From Willaertia magna (lineage: Eukaryota; Heterolobosea; Eutetramitea; Acrasida; Naegleriidae), in NCBI GenBank assembly GCA_902984215.1, contig CADWAF010000710.1, forward strand, positions 60,362-124,361: 64,000 bases of DNA, written 5' to 3'. The position numbers were made by a program, and so were the translations under genes. Shown piece by piece: positions 52,012-64,000 of this stretch. The notes under the pieces were generated by a model that was not told the origin of the DNA, made no database searches, and saw nothing but the letters and a program-made list of their open reading frames with translations. Within the stretch, counting starts at the first letter, position 1; every line of letters begins with the position of its first letter.

Positions 52012-55000
52012 TACAATTATAATAAAAAATTTATAATATTAAGTATTATATTTAAGTATTTAAATAATTTATTATAAAGTACAATGTAATAAATAATTAA
52101 ATTGATTTCAAAATTTTATAAATTTAATTTTATAATTATTTTATAAACTATAACCTTTTTTGAATAATATTTATTTTTAAATTATAATATATAATATTAT
52201 TTTTAATATCTATTTTAAAGTTTTATTGTTAAACAATATTATTAATTATTATAATTTTAATAAAATTAATTTTTTTACAATCTTTAATAATTCTTTTAAT
52301 TTTTTTTAATATTTAATTATAATTTTTTATTTATATATTAAAATAACAATTAAAGTATATTATTAATAATATTGTCAACTTTTTTTTAAGTATAATATAT
52401 TATATAAATAATTTAATACATATTTATACTTTTTTATAATTAATTATTACTTAATATTATAATATTAAGTAATAATAATACATTATAATAATTTGAATAA
52501 ATATTAAAAATTTTTATATTTTTATAATAAAAAATAAATAAATATTATTAATTTAAATTGTTATTATTTTTATATTTTTTAAAAATTTTTTTAATATATC
52601 TTGTATTGTTTTTTTTAGTTTAGAAAAATTTTTTTATTATAAAATAATTTATTTTTTTTTGAATGAATTTTATAAAAAAAAAATTTAGTTTTAAATAATA
52701 ATTTAAAAAATAAATAAAAAAATAAAGTATATTTTTAAATAATTAATTTAAAAAAATAAAAAAAAATTAAATATTAAAACATTTTATAATATTTCTATAA
52801 GTATTTCAATAAATATTTTAATTAAAAATAATAATAATAATAATAATAATGTTTTAATAAAAAAGTAATATTTGTAGTAATAATAATAATTATAATTTTA
52901 TTAAAAATTTTTATTTTATTTCAATTTTTAAATTTTTAAATATTAAAAAATCTAATAATGTTTTTAGATTAAATAATATTAATAATAGTAAAAATTATAA
53001 TAGTAAAAATTATAATAGTAATAATAATTTAATGTTTTAAAAATTGATAAAAAATTTATAGAAATAATATTTATATAATATAATATAATTTATAAAAAAA
53101 TCTTAAAAAATTTATAAACATAAATAATATTTATAAATATTAAAAAAAATTATTGTTTTATATATAAATAATTTTTAAATTATATTTAATAATAATAAAT
53201 ACTTTAAAATTATTATTTCTAATAATAAATTTAAAAAAAATGTTAAAAAATATATTTTTAATGTTTGTAAAGAATTTTTTTAAAGATAAAAATTTATTAG
53301 ATTTTAATTTTTATAAATTATTAAAAGATAAAAAAATGAAAAATAATAATTTAGTTTTTACAATTAGAGAAAAAATAATAATATTAAAGACTTTAGTAAT
53401 AAGGTTGATATTAAGTTAATAAGTTTGATAAATAAAGTTTAATATTTAATAATAATTTTTTTATTGAAGCTATTAAATTTATTAAAGTATAAAAATGATT
53501 ATATAATTTATTTAAGTTATTAAAAACTTTTGTATTTTAAAAAATTAAAACAATATTTTATAAACAATATAGATAGTAAAGATTATAAAAATTTTTTTTA
53601 ATAACATTAAACAAACAATTAATTTATTACTTATTTATAAATAAACAATTAATATATTTCGGTTTAAATTTTTTTAAGTATTTTTTAATTATATGTATAT
53701 AATTAGATATTTTATATATATTTAAAAGAGAGTAAATTATTTAAAGTTATATTTGTATTAAATTTAAGATAAAATATTTGTAAGTTATAAAAATATTATA
53801 TAATAAGTAAAAAATATATACTTTAAATATTAATAAAATTTCTAATTTTTATAAACTTTAATAAGATTTTAAAAAGTTAGTGAAGTTGTAGAATTTTAAA
53901 AATTGATTAAATTATTTACAATTTTAAAAACTTATTATAATAGAAATTTTAGAATAATAATGATATATAGATATTATTATTTAAATATTATTATATGAGT
54001 ATTGATATATAAATATTAATATATATTTTGAATATTAAAAAAATAAAAATTTAGAAAATAAAATAAGTAAAAAAAATATATAATATATTTTTATAAAATT
54101 TAATATTTATTATATCAAAACTTATTTAATAAAGTAAATATAATTAAAATAAAAAAATATCAATATATATAAGAAATTTTAAAAAAAATAAAAGTATTAA
54201 AATAAAAAATTTAAAATTTAAATAAAATAAAACAATATATGAATCATTATAAAATTTAATATTTATACTAATATTTACTAAATAATATAATATATCAAAT
54301 AAAGTAATATAATTAAAAAAAGAAAGTTTTAATATTAATAAAATGAAAATATAAAAAATAAATAGTAATTTAAAAAATTATAAAAGAAAATAAATTTAGT
54401 ATATATATTGAAACTTATTAAACTAAATAAATAAAAAACTAAAAAAAAGTCTTAACATAGGTATTAAATATTAATAAAATAGAAAAATTTAATTAATTAA
54501 TATTATTATTAACTATTAACAAAAAAATATTAATAAATTATCTTTTAAAAATATTAATAAAATTAAAAAAGTAACAAAAGAAATTTTTTTAGATAGAAGT
54601 TATTTATTTAATAATAATATAAAATAATTGTCTTTTAATGTTGGAAGTAGTAATAATGTTAGTAATAATAATGTTTTTTTATTATCGATATCTATTTTTA
54701 AGAAATTATTATAAATAAAAAATAATCCTATAAAATACTTAGTTAAATATAAAAATTCTTCATTAAAACCTTCTTTAATCATTAATGTTTATTAAAATTA
54801 AATTTAATTTCATCAATATATTAAATGGATACAAAAAATTTATTATAAGTATTTTACTTGTTTAATAATAATTTTTTATATTTTATTTAAAGTATATTAT
54901 GTTTTTACTCTTATTTTTTATTAATTTTCATTATTAATATTTATTCAAATACCTCATGAAGACACTATTGTATAGATTTAATTTTAAGGTTATTTTTTTC

Positions 55001-57853
55001 TTTATTTTTATATTGCAGGCCTAATATTAGGATTTGTAAATAAAATATTTATTTTATTTTTTAAAATTACTTCAATAATGTTTCATTAATTTATATTTTA
55101 TTAATTTAAATTTTCTAATGAAATTATAAAGAAAAAAGTATATTTTGTTAGATATTTAATTTTAAATTTATTAATAATTTTTTTTTAATTTTATAAAAAA
55201 AAAACAAAAATTAATTCTTAAATAAAACATTATGTAGTATGATTTTAAAGTTTATAAAAAAAAATTATTAAAAACAACCAAGTTTTATTAGTTAATTTAA
55301 TATTTATTAATCTTAATTAATTTTTTAACATAATAATAGTTATTTCTATGTGTTTAAAGTATAAATATTTTTTTTATTAATTATTCTTTTTTTAATTACA
55401 TCTTTATAAAAAATATAACATATATTTACATTATGTTCTTTAATAGTATTACTTTTTAATAATTATAATAACTCATCAAACTAAAAACAAATAATAATTT
55501 TTTTTTATTTCATTTTTTATTGATTAAAATATATATTTTATTAAATTTACATTTTTTACAAAACATAGTTATATAGAACTAAAAATTATATATATTTTTT
55601 AAACAATATTTATATATTTTAATAAATTTTTTTTATATTTAACAATCATTATATTTTTTTTATTTTTATGAAAAAAAAGAATTATATTATTATTGTTTAA
55701 TAATATTATAATAAAAAAAATAGCATTATAATTTAAAATAATTAACTTTTTATATTCTTTTCTCTCTTTAATTTCTAATCTATCATTTTTGTTTAAATAT
55801 ATTAATATTTTATTATAATAATAATAATTTACTATAGGGTAATCAATAAAATAATATTTAAAACTATAATTTTTATCTATTTTAAAAGTACATAATTCAA
55901 TATTTAATATTACTTTAATAATTATTATCTTATAAATAAAACTTTGTTTTTTAAAAATGTTTATATATTTATAATTATTATCTTTTCAATGAATTATAAT
56001 AATTATTTTAATTGAAATCCTTTTTTCATATATTACTTTAATTTAATATTTTCATAATTAATAGATATACTGTTGATATAAATATAGTTTATTATAGGAT
56101 TTCTTGTTAAATATAGATTTTTATAATTATTAATGTTACTAAATGAATCTTTGAGAATATAATTTATACAATTTTTATTATAATCTATCCAAAGTATTTA
56201 AATATTTTTAAACTTTATTGATATTTTTTTTAAAAACAATTCTTATCATTATATAAACAATTTTTTCTTTTATATATTTAATATTTTTATTTAAATTATT
56301 TATTTATTCAATTTTATTTATCATATTTAATAAATGCATGCAATTTATAAAATATATTAGTTTAATATGGTTTATGTTTAAATATTTTATATAATTTTTA
56401 GTAAAATTTTATAAATATAAATTATTAAAGGAATCATATTTGTTTAAAAAATTATTAAATATTTTTATAGTTATATTGAAACTTTATAAAATATTATTAA
56501 TATTATTATTAAAATTTTCAATTAAAATATTAAAAATATATTTTTTATATTTTGTAATATTATAAAAATTTAAAAGTTTAAATCATTTTTTATTTTTATA
56601 AGAATTATAATTTATTATAATATTAAAAGTATTAAATAAAAGTATATAAATATTTGTTTTATAATAATTTTAAAGTCTATCTTTATAATATATTTTTATA
56701 TTATTAAATATGCAACATTTATTGTGTGAATATATTGATAAAATAAATGTTTTAAAATATTGTTTTACTTTATAATAATATATGTGAGTATAAAAATTTA
56801 TTATAATATTATTGTTTTTAAAATAATAAAAAAGTTAAAAATAAATACTAAAAATACAAACTAACATTATTATTATATTTATATCTTTAAAATTAATGTT
56901 ATTGTAATAATGATTATAATTAATAATAATATTTTTTATAAATAGGTAATTATTAATTGAATTATTATAACTTTTTTTTAAGAAATAAATAATATTTAAA
57001 GTAATAAATTATAAAAGATATAAATTATTAAAATTTAAACTATTTATATTCTTAAGGCAATTTATATTTTGTATGTAATTATTTTTAAATAAATTAATTA
57101 TATTGTATCTTGATAGATTTAGTAAATTATTATTGTTTTTTATATTAACTATATAATTATAGAGCGATATAAATGTATTGTAAGTGTTTATATTATGTTT
57201 TATTATTATATTTTTTTTATTCATAATTTTTATTGTTAAAAATTTAATTTATTTTGTTGTTATATTGTGAGGATTAATTATTAAGATTTTATTAAATAAA
57301 TATTTATTAAATAAATTAACATTAGTATTATTAGTATGATTATTAATTGTAGAAATAGTTATATAGTTATTGATATGAATAGGGTATTAATTGATGTATT
57401 TAATATATTTGTGATAATGATATTAGTGGATAAAAGAGTATTAGTTGTAGTGATTGTGATGTTGTTTATTTATTTTTTTAAAAGTTGTCTTTGAAATAAT
57501 TTGATTATTCATTATTTTTTTATTTTTTCTGATTGTGTTATCAATTATTAATTTTTTTATAATCAAAATAGTTAACTATTTTTTTATTTTTTCATTTTTT
57601 ACTTATTTTAATATTATTATTTTAAACTATAATATGTTTTCTATATTTGATCTTTTATTTTTAATTGTTATTTAATTATTAAATTTTTTAATTTCTTTTA
57701 TTTCATCAAATATGTTTATTTCTTCATTTAATACTTTTTTTTTACTTTAAGTCATTATTTATTTTTTAACTTATTTTTTATGAAATTTGAATTTATTGTT
57801 TTTATTTTTTAATGATATTTTTTATTTTTTCTATTATTTTTATATATATACAT

Positions 57854-58080
57854 TGTGGGATGACCAGATATAATTAGATTACAAAAATTGTAATCAAAAT
57901 CAAGTGATCTGCTCTCTTGATAATAAATAATTATAATAAAAAAATATTTTTTTTAAAAATACAAATGATAGTCTTTTATTTTAAATAAAATTTGTTTTTT
58001 TAAATTTTTTAATTTCACTAAAAAAAACCCCTTACTTTTTGCCTTTTTTGTGGTCGACTACCCTATTTGGTTATCCCACA
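57854..58080. mobile_element. MITE-like element with terminal inverted repeats
   Basis: The left end, TGTGGGATGACCAGATA (57854-57870), matches the reverse complement of the right end (58064-58080) at 15 of 17 positions. Both mismatches are G/A transitions. The 227-bp interior has far more G and C than its surroundings, includes a GATTACA-loop-TGTAATC hairpin near 57878-57896, and has no coding frame. A target-site duplication is not clear. Nonautonomous element, or a structured site. Confidence 0.5.
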
Positions 58081-58798
58081 TTATATTTGCATTAACTTTA
58101 AAAAGAATATAAATTTTTTTTAAAATTTTACTTTTATTTTCTTTTTGTTTATATAATAGATTTTTTTTATTGAAGATTTTTATTTAAATAGAAGAATAAA
58201 AATAAGTTAAGATTTAATAAATTATAATAAATTTTTTTTATGGTATTTAATTTATTTTATTAAATGAATAATAGAATTAGAAATAAACTGATGATATTAG
58301 AGGGTTAATATTATATAATGATAAAAATAGAAATAAATTTAGTGATAGATAATAGAGTGATATTATTGGTTAAAAATAATAATAAATTAATTAAAAATAA
58401 TAATTGATATAAAATAAAATAATTAATATAATAAAAGAGAAAATATTTAATAAATTATTATATATATGTATTCATTAGGTTGTTATTAATAGTATTAAAT
58501 GATATTTCTATAAAAAGTAAAGTTTAATAATAAATTATTTCTTTTATTATAATATTTCAAAGAAATAACTTATTTATTAATAAAAAACTATTCAAAAAAC
58601 CTTTATTTTTATTATTTAATATTATTGTTATTAAAAAAAAAGGATTATAATAATATTTTTTGTTAATAGTTCTATTATTTGATTTATTAGATATATTATT
58701 TAAAGATTTAATAGGTTTGATTATGGTGATTGATGTTATTTGTGTTGTTTAATGATATTGTTATTAGTGATATTAAATAGATTGCTTTTTTTATTATT

Positions 58799-58966
58799 TT
58801 ATAAAGAAGTAGCTTGTTTATTTTTTATTGATTTATTGTTTTTATTATTGGTGTTTGATTGGTTGTTGGTTTGTTTATTATTGTTAGTTTGTTTATTATT
58901 GTTGGTTTGATTGTTGTTATTATTTTTATTAAATTGATTAGCTTTAATATTTTTTTGATTTATCAT
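58799..58966 (-). pseudogene. Decayed Asn/Gln/Lys-rich frame in the desert
   Basis: From ATG 58966 the minus strand codes 55 residues rich in N, Q, K and T, far from the A/T-only composition around it. It stops at TAA 58801-58799. Beyond that stop the frame goes on with protein-like N/K/Q sequence to about 58690, interrupted by further TAA codons that fit Gln. The N/K/T content resembles the accessory frame in the transposon at 24288, so it may be a relic of the same family (weak). Confidence 0.4.
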
Positions 58967-61900
58967 TATTAGGTTTAAAAGTGCAATTGTTTAATTTTTG
59001 TTTAGATATTTTTTTAAAAATAATTATTTAATATTTATTAAAATAATTAAAGACATTTTTTATTTTTTTTTAAAAATATTTTTATTATTTAATAGATCAT
59101 TAATATTTAAAATATATTATACTAGTTTATACTAGATTAAAAAATAAAAAAATAAACTTATAAAATATTTAAATATAAAAATAAACAACAAAAAAACAAT
59201 AATTATGTCAACTTATTTAATTTTCAATGTTGTAGAGGCTTTTATTGTAAATATTATTAAATATTATATATCTTAATTTAACTTATTATATCAATAACAA
59301 TTTATTATATAATAAAAATTATGAGAATATATTGTATAAATTATTTTATAATTATACTATATTTGATTTATAATAAAAGGTTAGTAATATTTATATAAAT
59401 GTTTTCTATTTGAATAATATTTAAAAACTTAATGTGTTTACAATTATAAAAAATAATTTTCAATATATTATTGCTTTTTATATATTTAAAAGTAATAGCA
59501 ATTAATAAAATAAAGAGATTAAAAATGATTTAATTAAAGAAATACTCTTAAAAATATTAAAACATTTAAATGTTACTTTAGATGTTTTAGTAAATTATAT
59601 TATTTAATTTTTAAAGACTATTTATTTATATTAATATAAATTATCAATAATTTAATTATAATTATTATTTACTATATTTATCCTCTAACGATTGTTTTGT
59701 AAATATTGTTAATTTTTTATTTGTGATTTGTTATTGTATAAAAATTTTTTAAATGATTGGTTTTTGTTTTGTAAAATAATAATTTTTTTTTGTAAACTCT
59801 TTTTTTTAAAATAATATTATTTCAAAAAAGTTTAATATTTAAAATTGTTAAAAAAAATAATAATTATAAAATAAACTTGATACAATATTTATAAAAGTAT
59901 TAAAGTTTAAGAGAAAGTATTAAAAAAAATATATTAAATATTTAAATTATCTTTTTATATATGCAATTAATTGTATTTTAATTTTTTAATGTAATTATAG
60001 TATATATAATGAAAAATTATATAATAGTTACTTTTATTATTATTATAATACATAACCAATATTAATTTTTTAAATCTATAATTTGATACTAATAATAAGA
60101 TTTAATTATAAATAAATTAAAACTATATAAGACAAAATGGCATTAGCAATTTTAATAAAATTGTTATATATTTTAAATGATTTTTCTAATAATAATATTA
60201 ATAAATTATGTATTTTTATTAAAAATAAAATTTCAAAACCAAAAATTATAAATCAAATAAATATTAAAGCTTTAGTTAATCGATAAGATAAAAGTAAAGA
60301 AATAAAAATGAGTATTTTTAAGTAAATGTATTATAAAAATTGTTTTTTTGATTTTTTTTTAATTTTAATTTTTTTTATTAATTTTCTTTTTAATTTTTAA
60401 CAATGTTAAATTAATAATTATTAATGATTTTATTGATGGTTTTATATTTAAAGTATTAATTTTTTTAGACTTTTTATAAATATTTTTTTTTGATAAATTA
60501 TTTATAATGTTCATTAAATCTTTATTGTGTTGTCTTTTAATTGAGGAGGAGAGTTGATTGTTATAAAACTGTTTAACAGAAAAAATGTCTAATGGAAATA
60601 AATTAATTATTTTTTAAAATCTTTTTATTTATAATAGTCTTGTTAATGACATTAATGGTTGTATTATTTGATTATTATATGTGTTTTTATAATGTATTTT
60701 AGTTATTATTATTAATTATATAACTTAACAGTTAGATTTTTTTTTAATAAATTGTATTATTTTTTTTATAGTTAGTATATAATTTGTATTAAACCCTAAA
60801 TCTATTTTATTATTGTCATTAATTGATGATTTGTATTTAATATGATGAGGATAATGATAATTATTATTATTGATCTTTAAATTATTTATTTTTTTTATAA
60901 ACATTAATTTAATTACCTGGACTGATTAAAAAAATTTGAGTTAAATTTTTTAGATTGGATAATCTAATCCAATAAAATATTACATAAAAGTAAATGTTTT
61001 CATTTAAATTTATTATTATTAGTTAATCTATATGATTAACATTAAAAGTATTTTTTTATTAATTTTTTATTTATACTTTACTATTAATTAATTAGTTAAT
61101 AGTTATTTTTATATTTTATTGAAATGTATAAAAATAATTTTAAAAAAAAATATTACAATAATTAAGTTATTTAAGGACATTCAATATTGTATTATGTTTA
61201 TTATTTTATATAAAAATAAATATTAAATTAGTAGTGTCGATTTAAAATTTTTTATTAAATATAATAATTAATTTATTGCATATTTAAGAAATTATATTAA
61301 ATATGACTATATTTATAATAAATTAACATTATATAAAGTTTATGAAACTTTAATTGATGAATATATTTTAAAAGAAGAGAAAAAATTATATAGTATTTTT
61401 AAATTTAATAGTTTGAACAATGGATTATTATTATTTAATTTAAAAATTTTAAAATAAACAATTATAATAATAATAATAATAAAAAAGTATATCTTTTAAA
61501 CTATAAAGAAATAATAGATTTAAAAAAAATTAACAATATTAAGAATTCATTTTTGATATAAAAAAATATTATAGATATATGGATAAGGTAATAAAAAAAT
61601 AAATTTTTATTAGCCTTTTAAAAAAAAAACTTTACAAACCCAATCAATTGAACAATAATAAAAAAAATAAAAACCAATAATTTTATATATTAATTTTATA
61701 AACTTATTGGTCAAATAAAATTATATTTTTTAATTTATAGCTTTTAATATTTTTCTAAATTATTAATTATGAAAGATAATAATTTTTTTTATTTTAATAT
61801 TTTTATTAAATATTTAATTTCTTTGAGTAAACTAATAATAAAGACATTATTTTTATAAATTATATTATTTTTATTCTCTTATTCTAATTTATAATTATTA

Positions 61901-62673
61901 ATAATTAGTTTTTTTAATATTTTTTATTGTTTATCATTTATTTTTTCTTTATTATTACTAGCTTTCATAGTGGGTTTTTAATATATTTTTTTTATTTTAA
62001 GACATTAAAAAGAGGAAATTTTAAGTTGATATTTAATGATAAGTAATTTGATTTAGTTATATAAGTATTTATTTATTATATTATACTTTTTTAATCTTTA
62101 TTTTCTTTTACTTTTTATCTATATTTTTTTTAATTCTTTTCTTTAAATTAATTTTTTTTATTAATATTTTTTTTTTATTACTTATATTATTGTTTATTTT
62201 TATTTTTATAGTATTAAATATTGTTTTTTTTATTATTATTGTTAGCTTTTTTTTTATATTTTATTTTGTAATTGTTTTTTAGTAGTAACTTTAATTTTTT
62301 ATTATTATAAATTTAGGTTTGATAAATTACTTTAAAACTAATTTGATCTTAAAAATAATCATTTAAGTCATTTTTAGTGTCAGAGAGAGTGAGAGGAATA
62401 GTAGTTACTGAGATAGGAGAATATTGTAAAAATTTTTTGGCAAATTTATATTTTTCACAAAATCGTAGCATCTTATTTTTTAAAATGTATTAGGTTAAGA
62501 AAAGTTAAAGGAGGAATGGTCTTTGTGATTTTGAAAAAGTTAAAGTTAAGTTGAAAACAAGAAAAAATTATCAAAAATTACTAATCGACAATGTTGTAGT
62601 ATTTGAAGTAGAGGAAAAGGGGTTTAGTAATTAGTAATTGAATAAAATATAAATTTATTTAAACTACAATATT

Positions 62674-63492
62674 TTATTCTTTATCAGAAGTTGATTTTGA
62701 TATCAAATTATCATCAAATAGTAAACTAACTTCAAAATCTAAAAAATTAGCATCTTTATTATTAATACGAATAATACTTTTATCTATTTCTTTCCAAGTT
62801 GATTCAATATCTTTATTACAACATTTACAATCAAAACCTAAAAAATTAGAATCATTATATTGAATAAATAGTTTGGAATCCTTTGGAAATGTAATTGTAT
62901 TTAAAAATTTATTATAAAATCTAATTAAATTACCTCTTACATCTTCTTTGAATCCTAAAGATGAGTCACAATGATAATTAATTAATGATAAATATCCAAC
63001 TATAATATAATTAGATTTATTTGTATTAAAAATAAAAAAATTATGTATAGATAAATTTCTATTTGTAGAAATTAAATAAAAAAGTAAATCATTAATTATT
63101 TCTTTACTTTTTAAAACTAAATCAACTTTTATAAAAACAGACCATCCTAAATTTTCTTTTTTAAACAAATAATTATTTGAAACAATTTTAATATCCTTTA
63201 ATAATTCTCTAAACTGTTTTTCTTTTTTATTTTTATAAATTATAATCTTTTTTAATCTTTCTTTTTCATTAACAATTAAAGATAAATCATTTCTACAATC
63301 CTTTAATTTATCTGCTTCATTTAAAATCCTTTCTTATACATAAATCTTAACATCTCGCTTCTTTTTAGTCTTACAAGATAAATTAGTATAAAAACTATCC
63401 TTTTTATTATGGTGTATGCGGTTTTTAAGTTTTGTTAAAAAATATATATAAATAAGGAAACTAGAAAAATAATATAAAAAATGTTTTTTTGG
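62674..63492 (-). pseudogene. SET-domain-like gene, probably broken by a stop
   Basis: From about 63333 down to TAA 62674 the minus strand is open for 219 codons without an early ATG. The first about 65 codons are charged helix. Then NLGWSVFIKVDL followed by a region of I/L resembles the start of a SET fold (GWGVFA..dI..G). GYLSLINYHCDSSLGF resembles the NHSC.PN element, LFIQYND resembles GEELFIDYG, and FDCKCCN resembles a post-SET Cys cluster. The catalytic-site NHSC is altered to NYHC. Upstream, the same frame continues from 63492 but is cut by one TAA at 63336-63334, where CAA (Gln) would fit. SET enzymes methylate lysine in histones or other proteins. Similarity is by eye and tentative. 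Alternatively it is an intron-bearing gene with an unseen first exon. Confidence 0.35.
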
Positions 63493-63982
63493 CTAATCTT
63501 TTAAAATAATAATTACTATATAAAGTTAAAATTACAAAAATATTTAAAAATTAATTATCTATGCGGCTTTCAATTTTAGTTTTATAGAATTTACAATTAA
63601 AAAACTTTTCATATAGATATTATTTAATTATTATAATTACAAATTTTTATAAATACAAACATAAAAATTACAAATAAAAATTAAAAAATATATTTATATA
63701 AAAATATTTTTATTTATTATTATCTTTCTTTTTATAAAGTTTAATTTCTTTAGACTAATTTATTACAAAAACAAATAATTCTTGTTTTTTTTTTCATATA
63801 ATTTAATACTAAAAGGATAATTCTAATAAAATGATTGATCACTATTATTAATAATTGTGTAATCATTAAAAACCATATATCTTAACCATTCAATTACATA
63901 AAAACCACAATTAATATCATTAAATTGTGTAACAATAGAATAATTATTTACAAATTTAAAAACTTTAACTTCTTTTTAAAAT

Positions 63983-64000
63983 TTTGGGTTTGGGTTTGGG
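63983..64000 (+). repeat. Telomere-like TTTGGG repeats at the right edge
   Basis: Three exact TTTGGG units, at 63983-63988, 63989-63994 and 63995-64000, reach the last base of the window. G-rich strand 3'-ward at the right end is the orientation expected for a telomere. They follow about 15 kb of gene-poor subtelomere-like DNA. Only 18 bases are seen, so this is suggestive, not proof. Confidence 0.6.

Larger units (their letters stand above)
49100..62380. other. Long subtelomere-like AT desert
   Basis: About 13 kb of almost pure A and T. The longest listed frames (54600-54782 and 57009-57224, minus) are AT-driven, motif-free and not supported. Items noted inside are a dispersed repeat pair (49836-50211 and 50978-51361), a 27-base tandem at 51931-52011, short A/T microsatellites, a MITE-like element (57854-58080) and a decayed N/Q-rich frame (58799-58966). 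I see no tRNA. The region lies between the last gene and telomere-like repeats, so it fits a subtelomere filled with mutated repeats. Confidence 0.65.

Noticed and set aside
54600..54782. 60-codon minus-strand frame
   Set aside because: Leu/Ile/Asn/Lys composition expected from A/T-rich chance; no motif.
57009..57224. 71-codon Asn/Ile/Leu-rich minus-strand frame, considered as an FNIP or leucine-rich repeat relic
   Set aside because: No regular repeat spacing; A/T-driven codons.

Overview
The window reads as nuclear DNA of a free-living protist. I infer a heterolobosean amoeboflagellate of the Naegleria type. The signs are very AT-rich DNA, compact genes, a few short GT-AG introns (44-55 nt, one of 141 nt) and standard TAA/TAG/TGA stops. 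The gene mix also fits: pyruvate phosphate dikinase, HAP2, Rac and Rab GTPases, an actin-fragmin-kinase fold, and a huge RCC1/EGF/7TM/RGS receptor. No rRNA operon or organellar gene is present to prove the lineage, and an amoebozoan cannot be excluded from the sequence alone.

Layout. 1-6.6 kb: a kinesin-14 cut by the left edge, a secreted phospholipase B-like hydrolase, a small unknown gene between direct repeats, a truncated copy of the downstream WD40 gene, and a membrane-anchored serine carboxypeptidase. 6.6-10.3 kb: an extremely AT-rich desert. 10.3-24 kb: WD40 protein, an NMD3-like protein without its zinc ribbons, PPDK, and the 2027-residue receptor. 24.1-26.5 kb: a decayed Tc1/mariner-type transposon with 24-bp terminal inverted repeats and TA duplications. 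27.5-49 kb: a dense gene island with SYF1, an N/Q-rich protein, an unnamed probably mitochondrial protein, a double-PHD protein, Rac, an RCC1 protein, a 5S rRNA gene, HAP2, an actin-fragmin-kinase-like protein, Rab1, a GH20 hexosaminidase, a small unknown protein, and a BAHD-like acyltransferase. 49-64 kb: a subtelomere-like desert of almost pure A+T with relic repeats, a MITE-like element and one SET-like broken gene. It ends in three TTTGGG units running off the right edge, a plausible telomere.

The main theme is directional mutational decay. The truncated WD40 copy differs from its intact parent mostly by C-to-T and G-to-A changes (about 21 of about 30 differences, counted by eye). The premature stops in the transposon frames are nearly all ones that a single such change in Gln or Trp codons would make. 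This suggests a cytosine-deamination or RIP-like process acting on duplicated and mobile DNA, which could also explain the AT deserts. That mechanism is an inference.

The ordinary genes cover RNA splicing (SYF1), 60S export (NMD3-like), chromatin reading (PHD), membrane traffic (Rab1), the cytoskeleton (kinesin-14, Rac, actin kinase fold), lysosomal or phagosomal digestion (PLB-like, carboxypeptidase, GH20), carbon metabolism (PPDK) and gamete fusion (HAP2).
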